Shown here piece after piece: positions 39,345 through 49,148 of a stretch of DNA of 60,426 nucleotides. The position numbers and the translations under genes were made by a program. The notes under the pieces were generated by a model, which worked only from the letters and a program-made list of their open reading frames with translations, was not told where the DNA came from and ran no database searches. Origin of the DNA: Rickettsiaceae bacterium. Lineage in GTDB: Bacteria > Pseudomonadota > Alphaproteobacteria > Rickettsiales > Rickettsiaceae. The first letter of the stretch is position 1. Each line of letters starts with the position of its first letter. The DNA lies in the NCBI GenBank assembly GCA_023301685.1, contig JALZUG010000029.1, positions 1 through 60,426 of the forward strand, read 5' to 3'.

Positions 39345-40566
39345 TCATTCTCCAACAACGGTGCTTGCACTTGCACCACTTACTTCTGTATCTCGAGCTT
39401 CATGATCTGTACCAACCATAATAAAATCATCCATAAATGTTGTATCTTGATGTATATTTCTGGAATATTCAGAAAGCTCTTCTGGAAATCCGTCTGTTAA
39501 GATATCATATCTAACCTTTAATTGAGATAGTTGACTACATTCTCTAAGTTTACCTTCTATTTCTTTAATTTGCATTCCAAACTCTAACTTTAACTCCAGC
39601 ATTTTTAAGGATAGACTATCATATAAACCCTGAGATAAACTAGTCATATCTGCAATTTTAGCTTCCATAGCCTCCTTATAACCTTCAATAACTGTTTGTA
39701 TTCCTATAATCGTGCTAATATCTTGTCCAATTTCTCTAAGTCTCTTGAAAAATTCATTATAAAATATTTGTGCTGTATCATTCTCTTCTAATTTAGAATT
39801 AGCTTCTACAAATTCTAAAAATTTTTGATCACCCAACTTGGATAAAAACTGAGGAAACTGCTCGCATTCTAAAGACTCATGATTTGCTACTACTTCATTA
39901 TTTTCACCAGGATTTTCTAGTAGAACAATAGGAGGGTGGACTCCATCCGATACATCTATATCACCACCTTCAACAACATCCGTTTCTTCAATATATTCAC
40001 TTATATCTTGCCCTTGGGAATAGATACTTATAATCGGTGGAAATTGTTTAAAAAATTTACAACCCTTTTTTATATCTTGTATCTGCTTACCAACAATCTA
40101 TATTGATAATTCTAATTTTAGTTCTAACCATATTAAAACTCTCTAAAGTAAGAGCGTATAATTCTGGTAAAATCTTTTGAAAATCTCCTCCTTTTATACA
40201 TTCCTCACTAGCTGATTCCACTTCGTCCTTTATATTTGAGATTTGAGATTTTATATTATAGCTTCTTTCAAGATTGGTCTGCATTTCCCTAGCTTTCACC
40301 TCTACTCTTGCATTTAATGATCTACAAAGTGATGTCGAAAACTCTTTTAATGTTGTTGTAAATTCTCTTAAAGATACAGATAAGCTATAATCTGTATCTT
40401 TTAAGTGCGGGTTTTGATCTTCAGCTATAATTAAATCCTTAACTTGTTCTGCAGTTTTTAAAAACTCAGCTTCGTTTAACTCATCCATAGCACATCCAAG
40501 CCACTGGCCCATCAATACCTCTACAGTCTCAACTGAACTATCACTGTCAATTCCACCCTTTGCCAT
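39345..40566 (-). pseudogene. Frameshifted repeat-protein gene, paralogue of the divergent gene
   Basis: Two minus-strand pieces. The first runs 40566-40087 (159 residues, MAKGGIDSD start). The second, in a frame displaced by one base, is open from 40097 to 39345 with no in-frame ATG (first start codon a TTG at 39836). Joined within 40089-40100, they give about 406 residues, close to the 425 of the divergent neighbour starting MAKTNT. Both pieces carry the repeat pattern seen there: LNEAEFLKTAEQVKDL and LGDQKFLEFVEANSKL compare with LPNEDFFAFAQTIPRL. The join needs one base to be skipped. No long homopolymer lies at the site, so sequencing error, mutation and programmed +1 shift remain open. 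No function is known. Confidence 0.65.
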
Positions 40567-40824
40567 GTTACCTCATTATATTAATAGTTTATTTTTATAT
40601 AATTATTCCAATTATAGGTTTAATCAAGATAATATTTCTTATGCTCAATGAATAATTGAAAGGTAGTGCTGAATTAAAAAAGAATAGTTTTTATCATCTT
40701 ACAAAATGAAGCATCAAAAGGTCTATAACCTATATAAACTTTGAGTCTTACATATTACACCATAAACAACTATAAATAGAGTTTTATATATACAAATCAA
40801 CTAAAAATAATAGACGAGGAAAAA

Positions 40825-40860
40825 TTTATAAATTACTCTTGATGATAAGTAATTTATAAA
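40825..40860 (+). promoter_or_regulatory. 13-bp hairpin at the ribosome-binding site
   Basis: Perfect inverted repeat tttataaattact / agtaatttataaa with a 10-nt loop. It ends exactly at the AAGAGA Shine-Dalgarno before the ATG at 40870. The all-AT stem would melt easily, so control of translation by structure is possible. Confidence 0.5.
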
Positions 40861-40869
40861 AAGAGAATC

Positions 40870-42147
40870 ATGGCAAAAACTAATACAGTTGATAGTATAA
40901 GAGAAGTAATTGCAACTCTTCCTAATGAAGATTTTTTTGCCTTTGCACAAACTATCCCACGACTCGTGATTCAAGATCCAAGTAACCTTCCCTCATATGC
41001 AAGATTGTTTTTTAATGAGCATAATAAACGTTCAGAAGATTTATTTAATTTTCTATTTCCGGAAGTGCCATTAGATGATAATCCTTTGATTACTTTAGGA
41101 AAAATGTCTAGCCTAGCGCAAATGTCACTTCTAATTATGGCTAGCTCTCCCAAAATGCAAAAAGACAATATTAAGGGTAATATTGATTTTCTTGTAAAAA
41201 CCCTAGAAATTACTACATTAATAAGTTCTATAATTACTGACTCTATTAAAGCAAAAAGTAGTGGAGATACATACGATTACACAAAATTTCCAAATATTAT
41301 ATCAGAGTTTATAGCATCCCAACAAAATGTAACTCAAATCCCTGCTGAAAAAGATGAAGACCTATCAGTATTAGAAATGCAGTTTGAAACCGCCCTTCAT
41401 GGCTTAACCGACAAAGAATTGATAGATTATGCCCATACACTGAATGAATTTATTGGCATGAAATATACATGCTTAGAAAAGAAAAGTATAAATACTGAAA
41501 AATTAAAAGAAGTTATTTTGAAATGCAAATCAGAATTTGAGCAAAGGATATCAGATGCTTCTTCTCTAGTACAAAAAATTACGGAAGTAAAAGAAATTCT
41601 AACTAAATTAAGGCTTGAGAAAGACATATTCTTACGCAAAATAGATAATATAAATACATTTTTACATGATAAAATACCTGCTAAAGAAGTTACTGATGAG
41701 CACGCTGAAGGAGAACTACCCTCATGCCACAAAAATGAAATATTATTTTTACCTGATAATCCAATATTGGCCTGTAAACAAATTATGCTAGAATTTTGGG
41801 TTGATGAAATGAATGGAAAAGCTAGGCCGAATTCCGAAAAAGAAATAGATGATTTTAAACAAAAACTTCAAAAGCTTAATAATTCTTTTGATGTTTTAAT
41901 TCTATATATTGAAGGACATGACGTTAGTGAACATTTTGATCCAGGGGCATCATTTGGAGAAATAGTACATGAAGATTTAGTAGGCATGCCTCAAAGCGTA
42001 GAACATCCTGCTGAAACTGAAACGCATTCGCTGAGTTTATCGACAATATGGTCATATGGATTACAACTCATTGGAGTAGCTCCAAATGTTGTTGCTGAAG
42101 ATAGTAGTACTGAAGTAACACCTGTATATACCGTTGCTGAAACTTAG
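40870..42147 (+). CDS. Helical repeat protein, paralogue of the frameshifted gene
   Basis: 425 residues, soluble, no signal peptide. It contains repeats with the pattern L-x-(D/E)-x-(D/E)-F-x-x-(F/Y)-A: LPNEDFFAFAQTIPRL near residue 17 and LTDKELIDYAHTLNEF near 178. A coiled-coil stretch (about 205-260) and an acidic, Thr-rich tail follow. The divergent neighbour has the same start type and pattern but is frameshifted. A strong hairpin abuts its ribosome-binding site. Family unknown; an effector or host-contact role is an inference. Confidence 0.75.
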   Translation: MAKTNTVDSIREVIATLPNEDFFAFAQTIPRLVIQDPSNLPSYARLFFNEHNKRSEDLFNFLFPEVPLDDNPLITLGKMSSLAQMSLLIMASSPKMQKDNIKGNIDFLVKTLEITTLISSIITDSIKAKSSGDTYDYTKFPNIISEFIASQQNVTQIPAEKDEDLSVLEMQFETALHGLTDKELIDYAHTLNEFIGMKYTCLEKKSINTEKLKEVILKCKSEFEQRISDASSLVQKITEVKEILTKLRLEKDIFLRKIDNINTFLHDKIPAKEVTDEHAEGELPSCHKNEILFLPDNPILACKQIMLEFWVDEMNGKARPNSEKEIDDFKQKLQKLNNSFDVLILYIEGHDVSEHFDPGASFGEIVHEDLVGMPQSVEHPAETETHSLSLSTIWSYGLQLIGVAPNVVAEDSSTEVTPVYTVAET

Positions 42148-42182
42148 AAAAAGCCAAATATTTTAAGTAAAGAATTTTATAA

Positions 42183-42683
42183 TTACTTTTGCTTTTCAAG
42201 GAGAGATTTAAACTCTTCTACGACCTGCTCATATAGTTTTAATTTAAATGGAATAATATCAACAAGCAATCTGTCAAAATCCACCCATTTCCATTGATCA
42301 AATTCTGGATGCTCTGTATTAATATTAATCTCAGAATCCTTACCTGTAAAACGAATTAAAAACCATTTTTGTCTCTGTCCGCAATACTTTCCATCCCATA
42401 ACTTTGGAATTAAAAAATTTGGCACTCTATAACTATACCATTTTTTACTTTCAGCTATTATCTTGCCTTTACCTGAACCTATTTCCTCTTTCATTTCACG
42501 AAGAGCAGCACTACTTGGGGTTTCACCTAAATCAATTCCACCTTGTGGCATTTGCCAGCCATTTACTTTTGAATCAATTCTTTTTCCAACAAACACCCTA
42601 TCATTTTTATCAATAATCATCATACCAACACCTTGACGGAAAGGTAATTCACTCACGTCAATTTTTACTGTTTTTGAACTCAT
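42183..42683 (-). CDS. rppH: RppH, RNA pyrophosphohydrolase
   Basis: 166-residue Nudix protein. The [19 protein letters not shown] start and the box [22 protein letters not shown], quoted by its [20 protein letters not shown] core, are typical of RppH/NudH (family of invasion protein InvA), as is the late [11 protein letters not shown] segment. It removes pyrophosphate from the 5' triphosphate of RNA, starting decay. Its ATG overlaps the stop of the upstream gene by 4 bp. Confidence 0.94.
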   Translation of the reverse strand: MSSKTVKIDVSELPFRQGVGMMIIDKNDRVFVGKRIDSKVNGWQMPQGGIDLGETPSSAALREMKEEIGSGKGKIIAESKKWYSYRVPNFLIPKLWDGKYCGQRQKWFLIRFTGKDSEININTEHPEFDQWKWVDFDRLLVDIIPFKLKLYEQVVEEFKSLLEKQK

Positions 42684-43774
42684 GAATTATACTCCTTTAA
42701 CAGTTCAGACACTGGTACAAGTTTTATACCCTGACTCCTTAGAGCTGGCGCCCATTTCCTTATCATTTCGATTGTTAAGGTAAAGCCTTGTGCGTATCCA
42801 AGAGCAATTCCTTCTTCTTCAGCTACTCTAATTAATTCATTTAGCTGAGCTGAAATTGACTCTTTATCCGGCTCTTCATCAATTATTATATTTGTTGGTA
42901 AAATATTATCGTGTGATTTTATATGGTCAGGAACTGGATAACCAACCCCTTTGCCCAATACAAAAATTAAATTTTTATCGTCTAAATGATCGAAAACCAT
43001 TTCTGATGCACGAACATTATCTGTAAATACTTCTTTATAACTAGAATAAACACCATCATATCTAGCATGAGAATTTAATATAACATTTAAACGCAGAGAA
43101 TTTTCTTCTTGAGCTAAATTATTCATCAAAGCATATCTACCAGGATTATCATGAGACTTGCTAGTCTGCAAAGGCAAATATAAATATATTTCATGCCCAT
43201 TTCCTTGCGCTCTGTGCAGCAAAGGTTTTAAACTTTTTGTATATGGTAAGAACCCTAAAGCACACTGTTTTGGTAATGTTAAAGCAAGTTCTGTTGAACG
43301 GCGATTTAAACCCAAATTCGTAACAATAATTGATATTTTTGGAGCGCCTGTATATTGCCTCTTCTTCTTTTGTTTTGCCGATTTTGTAGCGCTCTTCGCA
43401 GTCAAAAGCTGATTTGTTTTTTCTAATAATTTATTAGTATCTGCAAGTAACTCACTAGTATCAGAAAAATCAACATCAGCTGGATTAGAATCAATAGCAG
43501 CTAATTCTTGCTCCACTTGACTTATCTCTTCAGTAGTATCAGCTACAGCACGTTGCAAACCAATATAGTCTGGTTTTATTTGATTATCACCCAGCGGCAA
43601 ATTATCCATTGTATAAAATCTATACTGGCCCAGTTGAATTGCTTGATCAATTTGGCTTGGACGAACGGAAGCTACCCAATAGATTATTAATGAAAATAAC
43701 ACGACACCTAGGACTATATTTAATCCTATTAAATATCTCTTAATTCTAGCTCTGAGTTGTGTATCTTTTATCAT
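42680..43774 (-). CDS. Divergent polysaccharide deacetylase (YibQ-type)
   Basis: 364 residues with one N-terminal membrane helix (about 15-35), a low-complexity linker (about 75-145) and a deacetylase-like domain (about 148-360): [24 protein letters not shown], quoted by its [13 protein letters not shown] core, then [27 protein letters not shown]. Members of this group (divergent_PdaC/DUF610) lack most metal ligands of typical NodB enzymes; the function is unclear. It sits between ctpA and rppH in one minus-strand cluster, a conserved alphaproteobacterial order. Confidence 0.88.
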   Translation of the reverse strand: MIKDTQLRARIKRYLIGLNIVLGVVLFSLIIYWVASVRPSQIDQAIQLGQYRFYTMDNLPLGDNQIKPDYIGLQRAVADTTEEISQVEQELAAIDSNPADVDFSDTSELLADTNKLLEKTNQLLTAKSATKSAKQKKKRQYTGAPKISIIVTNLGLNRRSTELALTLPKQCALGFLPYTKSLKPLLHRAQGNGHEIYLYLPLQTSKSHDNPGRYALMNNLAQEENSLRLNVILNSHARYDGVYSSYKEVFTDNVRASEMVFDHLDDKNLIFVLGKGVGYPVPDHIKSHDNILPTNIIIDEEPDKESISAQLNELIRVAEEEGIALGYAQGFTLTIEMIRKWAPALRSQGIKLVPVSELLKEYNS

Positions 43775-43781
43775 GAATTAT

Positions 43782-45131
43782 CTATTTTGAATGATTAATA
43801 ATCAAACCTCTAATCAAATCATATGCTCTAGCATATTGATAATCATCTTTATACTTTTGAGACATCTTATGTTCCTTAACATCAGATACCTCTTCAGTTT
43901 TTTCATCACTATTATATTTTTTCAAATAGCTTTTTATTGATGAACTAGTAAACGACTTTTCGTTATCCTCTTTTTCTGAAAACTCTACCTTAGCATTTTC
44001 AATATAAATATCCGGCTCAATCCCCTTTGCATTAATAGATCTACCACTTGGGGTATAGTATTTTGCTGTCGTTAGTTTCACAGCTTTACGCTTGCCAATT
44101 TGAGTAAAAACTTGAACTAACCCTTTACCATAAGATGTTGTACCAACTATAACTGCTCTACCATGATCTTGTAGTGCACCAGCAACGATTTCTGCTGCAG
44201 AAGCAGTACCTGAATTAATCAGAACTACTAGAGGAACTTTTGGAGCTTTTGCAACAAACCTCCCTGCAGAAGTCACTGTATCATCACCTTTATTTCTTCC
44301 CTTAACCGAAACAATAACTCCATGATCTATGAAATATTCACTAACAGCAGTTGCTTCGTCAAATAAACCACCAGGATTGCTTCTCACATCTAGGATAATA
44401 CCTTTTAGATTTTTCTTTTTAGCTTTTAGTTTCTTCTCAATATCAGCAATAGCTTTTTTCAAATCAGTGCTAGTTTGATGATTAAAAGCTACAATCCTTA
44501 CATAACCAACACCACCAAAATCTTCTTCTTCAATCTCATATTTAATTGGTTTTATTTTAACAATTTCACGCTTTAATTCGATTTCCTCTGTTTTGTTCTC
44601 TTCTTCTTTTACTACGAGAAGATTTAATTTTGTTCCAGGCTCACCCCGCATTTCTTGAACAGCTTTATTAAAACCAAGATTAGAAACTAATTGACCATTA
44701 ACACCGACTATATAATCACCAGCTCTAATCCCCGCTTCGTATGCCGGAAGGTCATCAATTGGCGTAATTACTTTTATTGCTCCACTATCTGGTATTATCT
44801 CAACACCAATACCACCAAACTCTCCATCAGTTTGATTTACGAAAAAATCAAAATCATCATCTGTAAAATAACCGGAGTAAGGATCAAGAGATCTGAGCAT
44901 TCCATTTATCGCCTCATTTGTCATCTCTTGACGCTTTGGATCTTGAATATATGTCTTTTCAATTCTTTGGAATACATCTTGAAACTGCCTAAAATAATAG
45001 CTGTTTGGGTGCTTGTCTTCTTGCTTTTCTTTATCTTTAGCATAAGCAGAATTAACAACACTAAGAAGCAATGCAACTTGTACAGCTAAAAATAATTTAA
45101 ACAGAATATGTTTGGTAATAAAATTATACAT
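43782..45131 (-). CDS. ctpA: CtpA, C-terminal processing protease (S41)
   Basis: About 449 residues from ATG 45131, which gives a good signal peptide (MYNFITKHILFKLFLAV...AYA) and overlaps the parE stop by 8 bp; the frame is open to 45161. A PDZ domain (about 85-160, GGIGVEIIPDSG) precedes the S41 peptidase domain with the catalytic serine in INSGTASAAE and lysine in SYGKGLVQ. It trims C termini of periplasmic proteins, for example peptidoglycan hydrolases. It lies before the YibQ-type gene. Confidence 0.94.
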   Translation of the reverse strand: MYNFITKHILFKLFLAVQVALLLSVVNSAYAKDKEKQEDKHPNSYYFRQFQDVFQRIEKTYIQDPKRQEMTNEAINGMLRSLDPYSGYFTDDDFDFFVNQTDGEFGGIGVEIIPDSGAIKVITPIDDLPAYEAGIRAGDYIVGVNGQLVSNLGFNKAVQEMRGEPGTKLNLLVVKEEENKTEEIELKREIVKIKPIKYEIEEEDFGGVGYVRIVAFNHQTSTDLKKAIADIEKKLKAKKKNLKGIILDVRSNPGGLFDEATAVSEYFIDHGVIVSVKGRNKGDDTVTSAGRFVAKAPKVPLVVLINSGTASAAEIVAGALQDHGRAVIVGTTSYGKGLVQVFTQIGKRKAVKLTTAKYYTPSGRSINAKGIEPDIYIENAKVEFSEKEDNEKSFTSSSIKSYLKKYNSDEKTEEVSDVKEHKMSQKYKDDYQYARAYDLIRGLIINHSK

Positions 45132-47106
45132 ATAATTCAATCTCATTTTTATCTTGGGCAAGTACTCGTTCTTGAATAAATTGAAACCTTTTTTCAGGTT
45201 TCTTGCCCATTAAATTATCAACTATTGTATCTATATTTTCAAAGTCAGCCACACTTACTTTATACATCATACGAGTTTTTGGATCCATTGTGGTCTCTTT
45301 TAGCTGTTTTGGTGTCATTTCTCCAAGACCTTTAAATCTTCCAACTTCAATTTTTTTACGATCTTTTGATAACTTCTCAAATAGTTTGCCCTTTTGTTCT
45401 TCATCAGCAGCATAATGAGTTGTTGATCCTTGTACTAGCCTATATAGTGGTGGCCTTGCTAGATATAAATGCCCATTTTCTATTAATTTTCTCATACGCA
45501 AATAAAAGAATGTCATCAATAGTGACGCGATATGAGCACCATCAACATCAGCATCCGTCATGATAACTACTTTTTCATAGCGTAAGTTTTCTTCGCGATA
45601 ATTACCAAGTGATCCACAATTTAATGCAACTTCAAGATCTTGTATTTCTTGATTTGCAGCAATTTTACCAGAAGCTGCATTAGCAACATTTAGAATTTTA
45701 CCACGAAGAGGCAAGATAGCTTGTGTCTGGCGATCTCTTGCCTGCTTTGCAGATCCACCAGCTGAATCACCCTCAACCAAGAATAATTCTGTTCCTTCTG
45801 AACTAGTTTTACTACAATCTGCAAGCTTTCCAGGTAATCTTAGTTTCTGTATTGCAGTCTTACGATTTACACTTCTCTCATTTTTACGGCTTAACCTATA
45901 TTCTGCATTATTTATAAAATGCTGAATTAAATTATCCGAGGATTTTTTATTACCACTAAGCCAATGATCAAAATGATCTTTAATACTGTTTTCTACGTGT
46001 TTTGCTATCCCTCTTGAAACTAACTTTTCTTTAGTTTGCCCTTGAAACACTGGTTCTTTAATAAAAACAGAAAGCATAACGCAAGCTGATTCTAAAATAT
46101 CATCAGCAGTTACTTGTGATACTTTTTTTAAGCTAGTCATCTCACCGTAAATCTTAACACTACGCGAAAGAGCCGCTCTTGTGCCTTGTTCATGCGTTCC
46201 ACCTTGAGGAGTTGGAATCGTATTACAATAAGATCTTACAAAATCAGTATTCTCGTGCCAACACATAGCCCATTCTATTTTGATATGTTCAGATTTTATT
46301 TCAGCACTACCTGAAAAAATCTCACCACCTATAATTTTGCTTTTATCTAGTTTTGAGTCTAGATAATCCTTTAAACCATTCGGGAAATGTATTACATCAC
46401 TAACTGGAACATCTTCAGATTTCACAAGGTCCGAAGCACAAACCCAATGGATCTCAACTCCTTTATACAAATATGCTTTTGACTTAGCCAAATCATAAAT
46501 CTTTTTAGGTTTCAACGAAATTGATTTATCAAAGATACTATAATCAGGACTAAAGGTAATTTTTGTTCCTTTTAGCTTTTTGAGGGCTGATGCTTTTTCC
46601 AACTTAGTTTTAGGTATTCCTTTAGAATATTTCTGAGTATAAGAAGTACCACTTCTAAAAACTTCTACTGTTAAATTTTCAGATAATGCATTTACAACTG
46701 AAACACCAACACCATGCAAACCACCAGATGTTTGATATGATTTATCAGAAAACTTACCTCCCGAATGCAGTGTAGTTAGGATCACTTCTAAAGCTGATTT
46801 TTTAGGAAATTTAGGATGGTTATCAACTGGTATACCACGACCATTATCTCCAATTGAGATAGATCCATCAGCATACATCTCTATAGTTATTTTGGAAGCA
46901 AAACCAGCGACTGCTTCATCCATAGAATTATCGAGGACTTCTGAAACAAGGTGGTGCATTGCTGATTCATCTGTACCTCCAATATACATCCCAGGACGCA
47001 TGCGAACAGGTTCAAGACCCTCTAGAACCTCGATATCGCTGGCCGTATAAGAATTATCCTTGGCACTAGATTTTTCCGTAGTCCCAAAGCCAAATAAATC
47101 TGACAC
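45124..47106 (-). CDS. parE: ParE, topoisomerase IV subunit B
   Basis: 660 residues with GHKL ATPase motifs (SEVLDNSMDEAVAG, NGRGIPVDNHPK, HGVGVSVVNALS) and the TOPRIM motifs EGDSAGG (about residue 448) and MTDADVDGAHI. The GLEPVRMRPGMYIGGTDE start, length and lack of a GyrB-specific insert favour ParE over GyrB. It relaxes and decatenates replicated chromosomes with ParC (not in the window). It overlaps ctpA. Confidence 0.93.
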   Translation of the reverse strand: MSDLFGFGTTEKSSAKDNSYTASDIEVLEGLEPVRMRPGMYIGGTDESAMHHLVSEVLDNSMDEAVAGFASKITIEMYADGSISIGDNGRGIPVDNHPKFPKKSALEVILTTLHSGGKFSDKSYQTSGGLHGVGVSVVNALSENLTVEVFRSGTSYTQKYSKGIPKTKLEKASALKKLKGTKITFSPDYSIFDKSISLKPKKIYDLAKSKAYLYKGVEIHWVCASDLVKSEDVPVSDVIHFPNGLKDYLDSKLDKSKIIGGEIFSGSAEIKSEHIKIEWAMCWHENTDFVRSYCNTIPTPQGGTHEQGTRAALSRSVKIYGEMTSLKKVSQVTADDILESACVMLSVFIKEPVFQGQTKEKLVSRGIAKHVENSIKDHFDHWLSGNKKSSDNLIQHFINNAEYRLSRKNERSVNRKTAIQKLRLPGKLADCSKTSSEGTELFLVEGDSAGGSAKQARDRQTQAILPLRGKILNVANAASGKIAANQEIQDLEVALNCGSLGNYREENLRYEKVVIMTDADVDGAHIASLLMTFFYLRMRKLIENGHLYLARPPLYRLVQGSTTHYAADEEQKGKLFEKLSKDRKKIEVGRFKGLGEMTPKQLKETTMDPKTRMMYKVSVADFENIDTIVDNLMGKKPEKRFQFIQERVLAQDKNEIELYV

Positions 47107-47488
47107 TAATAATGTCTCTATATATTTCTTAAACTCAAGTTATGAAACTACTCAATTTCAGATTAAAAAGCAAGGATTAGTATATGTTAGACTAATAATT
47201 AAAAACTGATATAAATCCGCATGTAATGATTAATATTTTTACGTTTTTGTCAAATCTTCTAAGCAATTCCTACTTAAACTTCATTTTCTACACACATATT
47301 TTCATAAATAAATTTTTACTCCAGATAAACTGCTCCACTTCTTCTCAGATCTTACTACGTGCATATCACTTAATCACATAATTATGACCTTTTATCGAAT
47401 ATCTTAATTTTCCTTAACCAGGCATATTGTGAACCTGAGGACGCATTTGTCACTCCACAAACTTAAATAATAAATTTGGAAAAGGAAA
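47107..47488. other. Intergenic region before the radical SAM gene
   Basis: 382 bp between the divergent parE and radical SAM genes. It holds AAGGAAA just before the ATG of the latter. Apart from short frames of poor composition nothing coding is seen. No strong promoter pair was found. Confidence 0.5.
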
Positions 47489-49081
47489 ATGAAGAACAGT
47501 CAATTTATAGAGAAAATAGCCTTTAAAGAAGTAAATCTGGTTCTACAATTAAATAAGCTAGCAGATTTTGAAGCAGGAGTATTAAATAGTGATCATGCAT
47601 ACAGAATAACTCCTGGAATGCTTAGTGAAAATCAGAGAATTATGATTAAAGAGTCAATAGCAATAATAGATTCCGAAGATTTGATGGAAATCAGCCAAAA
47701 AGATGGTCTATATAAAATATTCCGTAGCTATGCTGATACTTCTCCAATTGGCTACTTATTATACAGAACAAAGGGTACAGAAGGAGCATCCTATTCTTTC
47801 AGCGATAAGCTAAAACTACTTGCAAAAAAGAATATAGAAAATCCTCAAATTAAACTTGAACCTTTACAAATTTTGCCAACTGACTGGATTAAAATGAGGA
47901 ATGAGAAATATAACAACGCAGAGACTGACCTAGATAAAGAATTTGTAGATAGAACAAATTTTGAAAACTTTACAGTAGATAGGCTAACTTCTTTAGAAGA
48001 GAAACTATCTAATGCTCTAAAAATCAGACCAGATAATGATAAACTAAAAGCTCAATCTGCAACTCTGTTGATGCAAAAACTACCAAATCGAGAAAAGTTA
48101 GAGAGAGCATTTGAATTGTTTAACTCAATAAAGGATGAAAAAGTTCTTGAAGAATATAGAGAAGTTAAAGAAACTGTAATTGATATGCTAAAACCTCAGC
48201 CTACAAAATCTACTATCACAAGAGTAAATTGGGGGGTATTTAACAGATGTCCTTTAACTTGCCGTGGTTGCTACAATATTTTTAATTCAGATGTTATAAA
48301 TATAGATCAATGTAAGGAAATATTGGATAAAATCGCAGATGCTGGAACAACAGAACTAATAATATCAGGTGGTGACCCCCTCCTTTGGCCAGATTTAGTC
48401 GAGTTTTGCAAGTACGCAAAAGGCAAAGGATTAAAGATCGGAATTGATACAGTAACATATAATCTAAACCCACATCTTTTATATAATTTAAAAGATCTAA
48501 TTGCTTATATCGGCGTTCCAGTAGATGGAACTGATCAAAAAACGATTGAAACTTTCAGAAGAGGAAAAAAAGATTTGTTAGATAAACTCCTGTATAGCTT
48601 GTCATTGGCTGACGCGTTTAGTGTGCCAATAAGGCTTAATACAACAGTAAGTAAGAGAAATGTTGATGCTTTAGACGGTATAGCGCAGATAGTAGAAAAG
48701 CACAAATCTATTAAAACCTGGTCAATATATCAATGGTGGCCTTTAAGATCTGGAGATAAGTTGGCTGATCAAATGATTTTAGAGAAATCTAAATTTGGAA
48801 ACGCCGTTCATGCTATAAAAAATAAGTATAAGGATATTAAAATTTACGATCGTGCAATTGAAGATCGAGCTAGAAACGCATTCTTTATATCTAGTAATGG
48901 AGAAGTATATACGTTTGGTAAAAGTTCGCAAATATCAACTATTATTCTTGGAGATATTAAAACTCAGAGTATAGGCGATATTTTGAAAAATCCAGCATTG
49001 AAGAAAACTTCACAGAAGTTTAACTCTATTGCAAGGTTCAATTCAAATGCCCTAGAAGCATCTAAAAAACTGGTTGCATAA
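47489..49081 (+). CDS. Uncharacterised radical SAM enzyme
   Basis: 530 residues. The Fe-S cluster motif CPLTCRGC (Cys 254, 258 and 261) opens a radical SAM barrel (about 245-450) with the SAM-binding ISGGDPLLW near 295. The first about 240 residues match no domain I know; they are charged, with some repeat-like helices (SATLLMQKLPNREKLERAF). The C terminus has SIYQWWPLRSGD (about 412) and a GEVYTFGK segment, but no cysteine-rich auxiliary-cluster region is evident. Substrate unknown. It is a lone gene with a strong terminator. Confidence 0.8.
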   Translation: MKNSQFIEKIAFKEVNLVLQLNKLADFEAGVLNSDHAYRITPGMLSENQRIMIKESIAIIDSEDLMEISQKDGLYKIFRSYADTSPIGYLLYRTKGTEGASYSFSDKLKLLAKKNIENPQIKLEPLQILPTDWIKMRNEKYNNAETDLDKEFVDRTNFENFTVDRLTSLEEKLSNALKIRPDNDKLKAQSATLLMQKLPNREKLERAFELFNSIKDEKVLEEYREVKETVIDMLKPQPTKSTITRVNWGVFNRCPLTCRGCYNIFNSDVINIDQCKEILDKIADAGTTELIISGGDPLLWPDLVEFCKYAKGKGLKIGIDTVTYNLNPHLLYNLKDLIAYIGVPVDGTDQKTIETFRRGKKDLLDKLLYSLSLADAFSVPIRLNTTVSKRNVDALDGIAQIVEKHKSIKTWSIYQWWPLRSGDKLADQMILEKSKFGNAVHAIKNKYKDIKIYDRAIEDRARNAFFISSNGEVYTFGKSSQISTIILGDIKTQSIGDILKNPALKKTSQKFNSIARFNSNALEASKKLVA

Positions 49082-49094
49082 GGCTCTAAAGATA

Positions 49095-49141
49095 AAAATA
49101 TTCCTGTCAGTATGAACATTATTTACTGACAGGAATATTTT
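49095..49141. terminator. Bidirectional terminator between the radical SAM gene and topA
   Basis: A perfect 18-bp stem (aaaatattcctgtcagta and its complement) with an 11-nt loop, flanked by an A-run and T-run, between two converging genes. Confidence 0.9.
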
Positions 49142-49148
49142 GTTTTGG

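Noticed and set aside
47227-47382. A 51-codon frame before the radical SAM gene
   Set aside because: Residue composition is that of random AT-rich DNA (Ile/Phe/Ser/Asn), with no ribosome-binding site.
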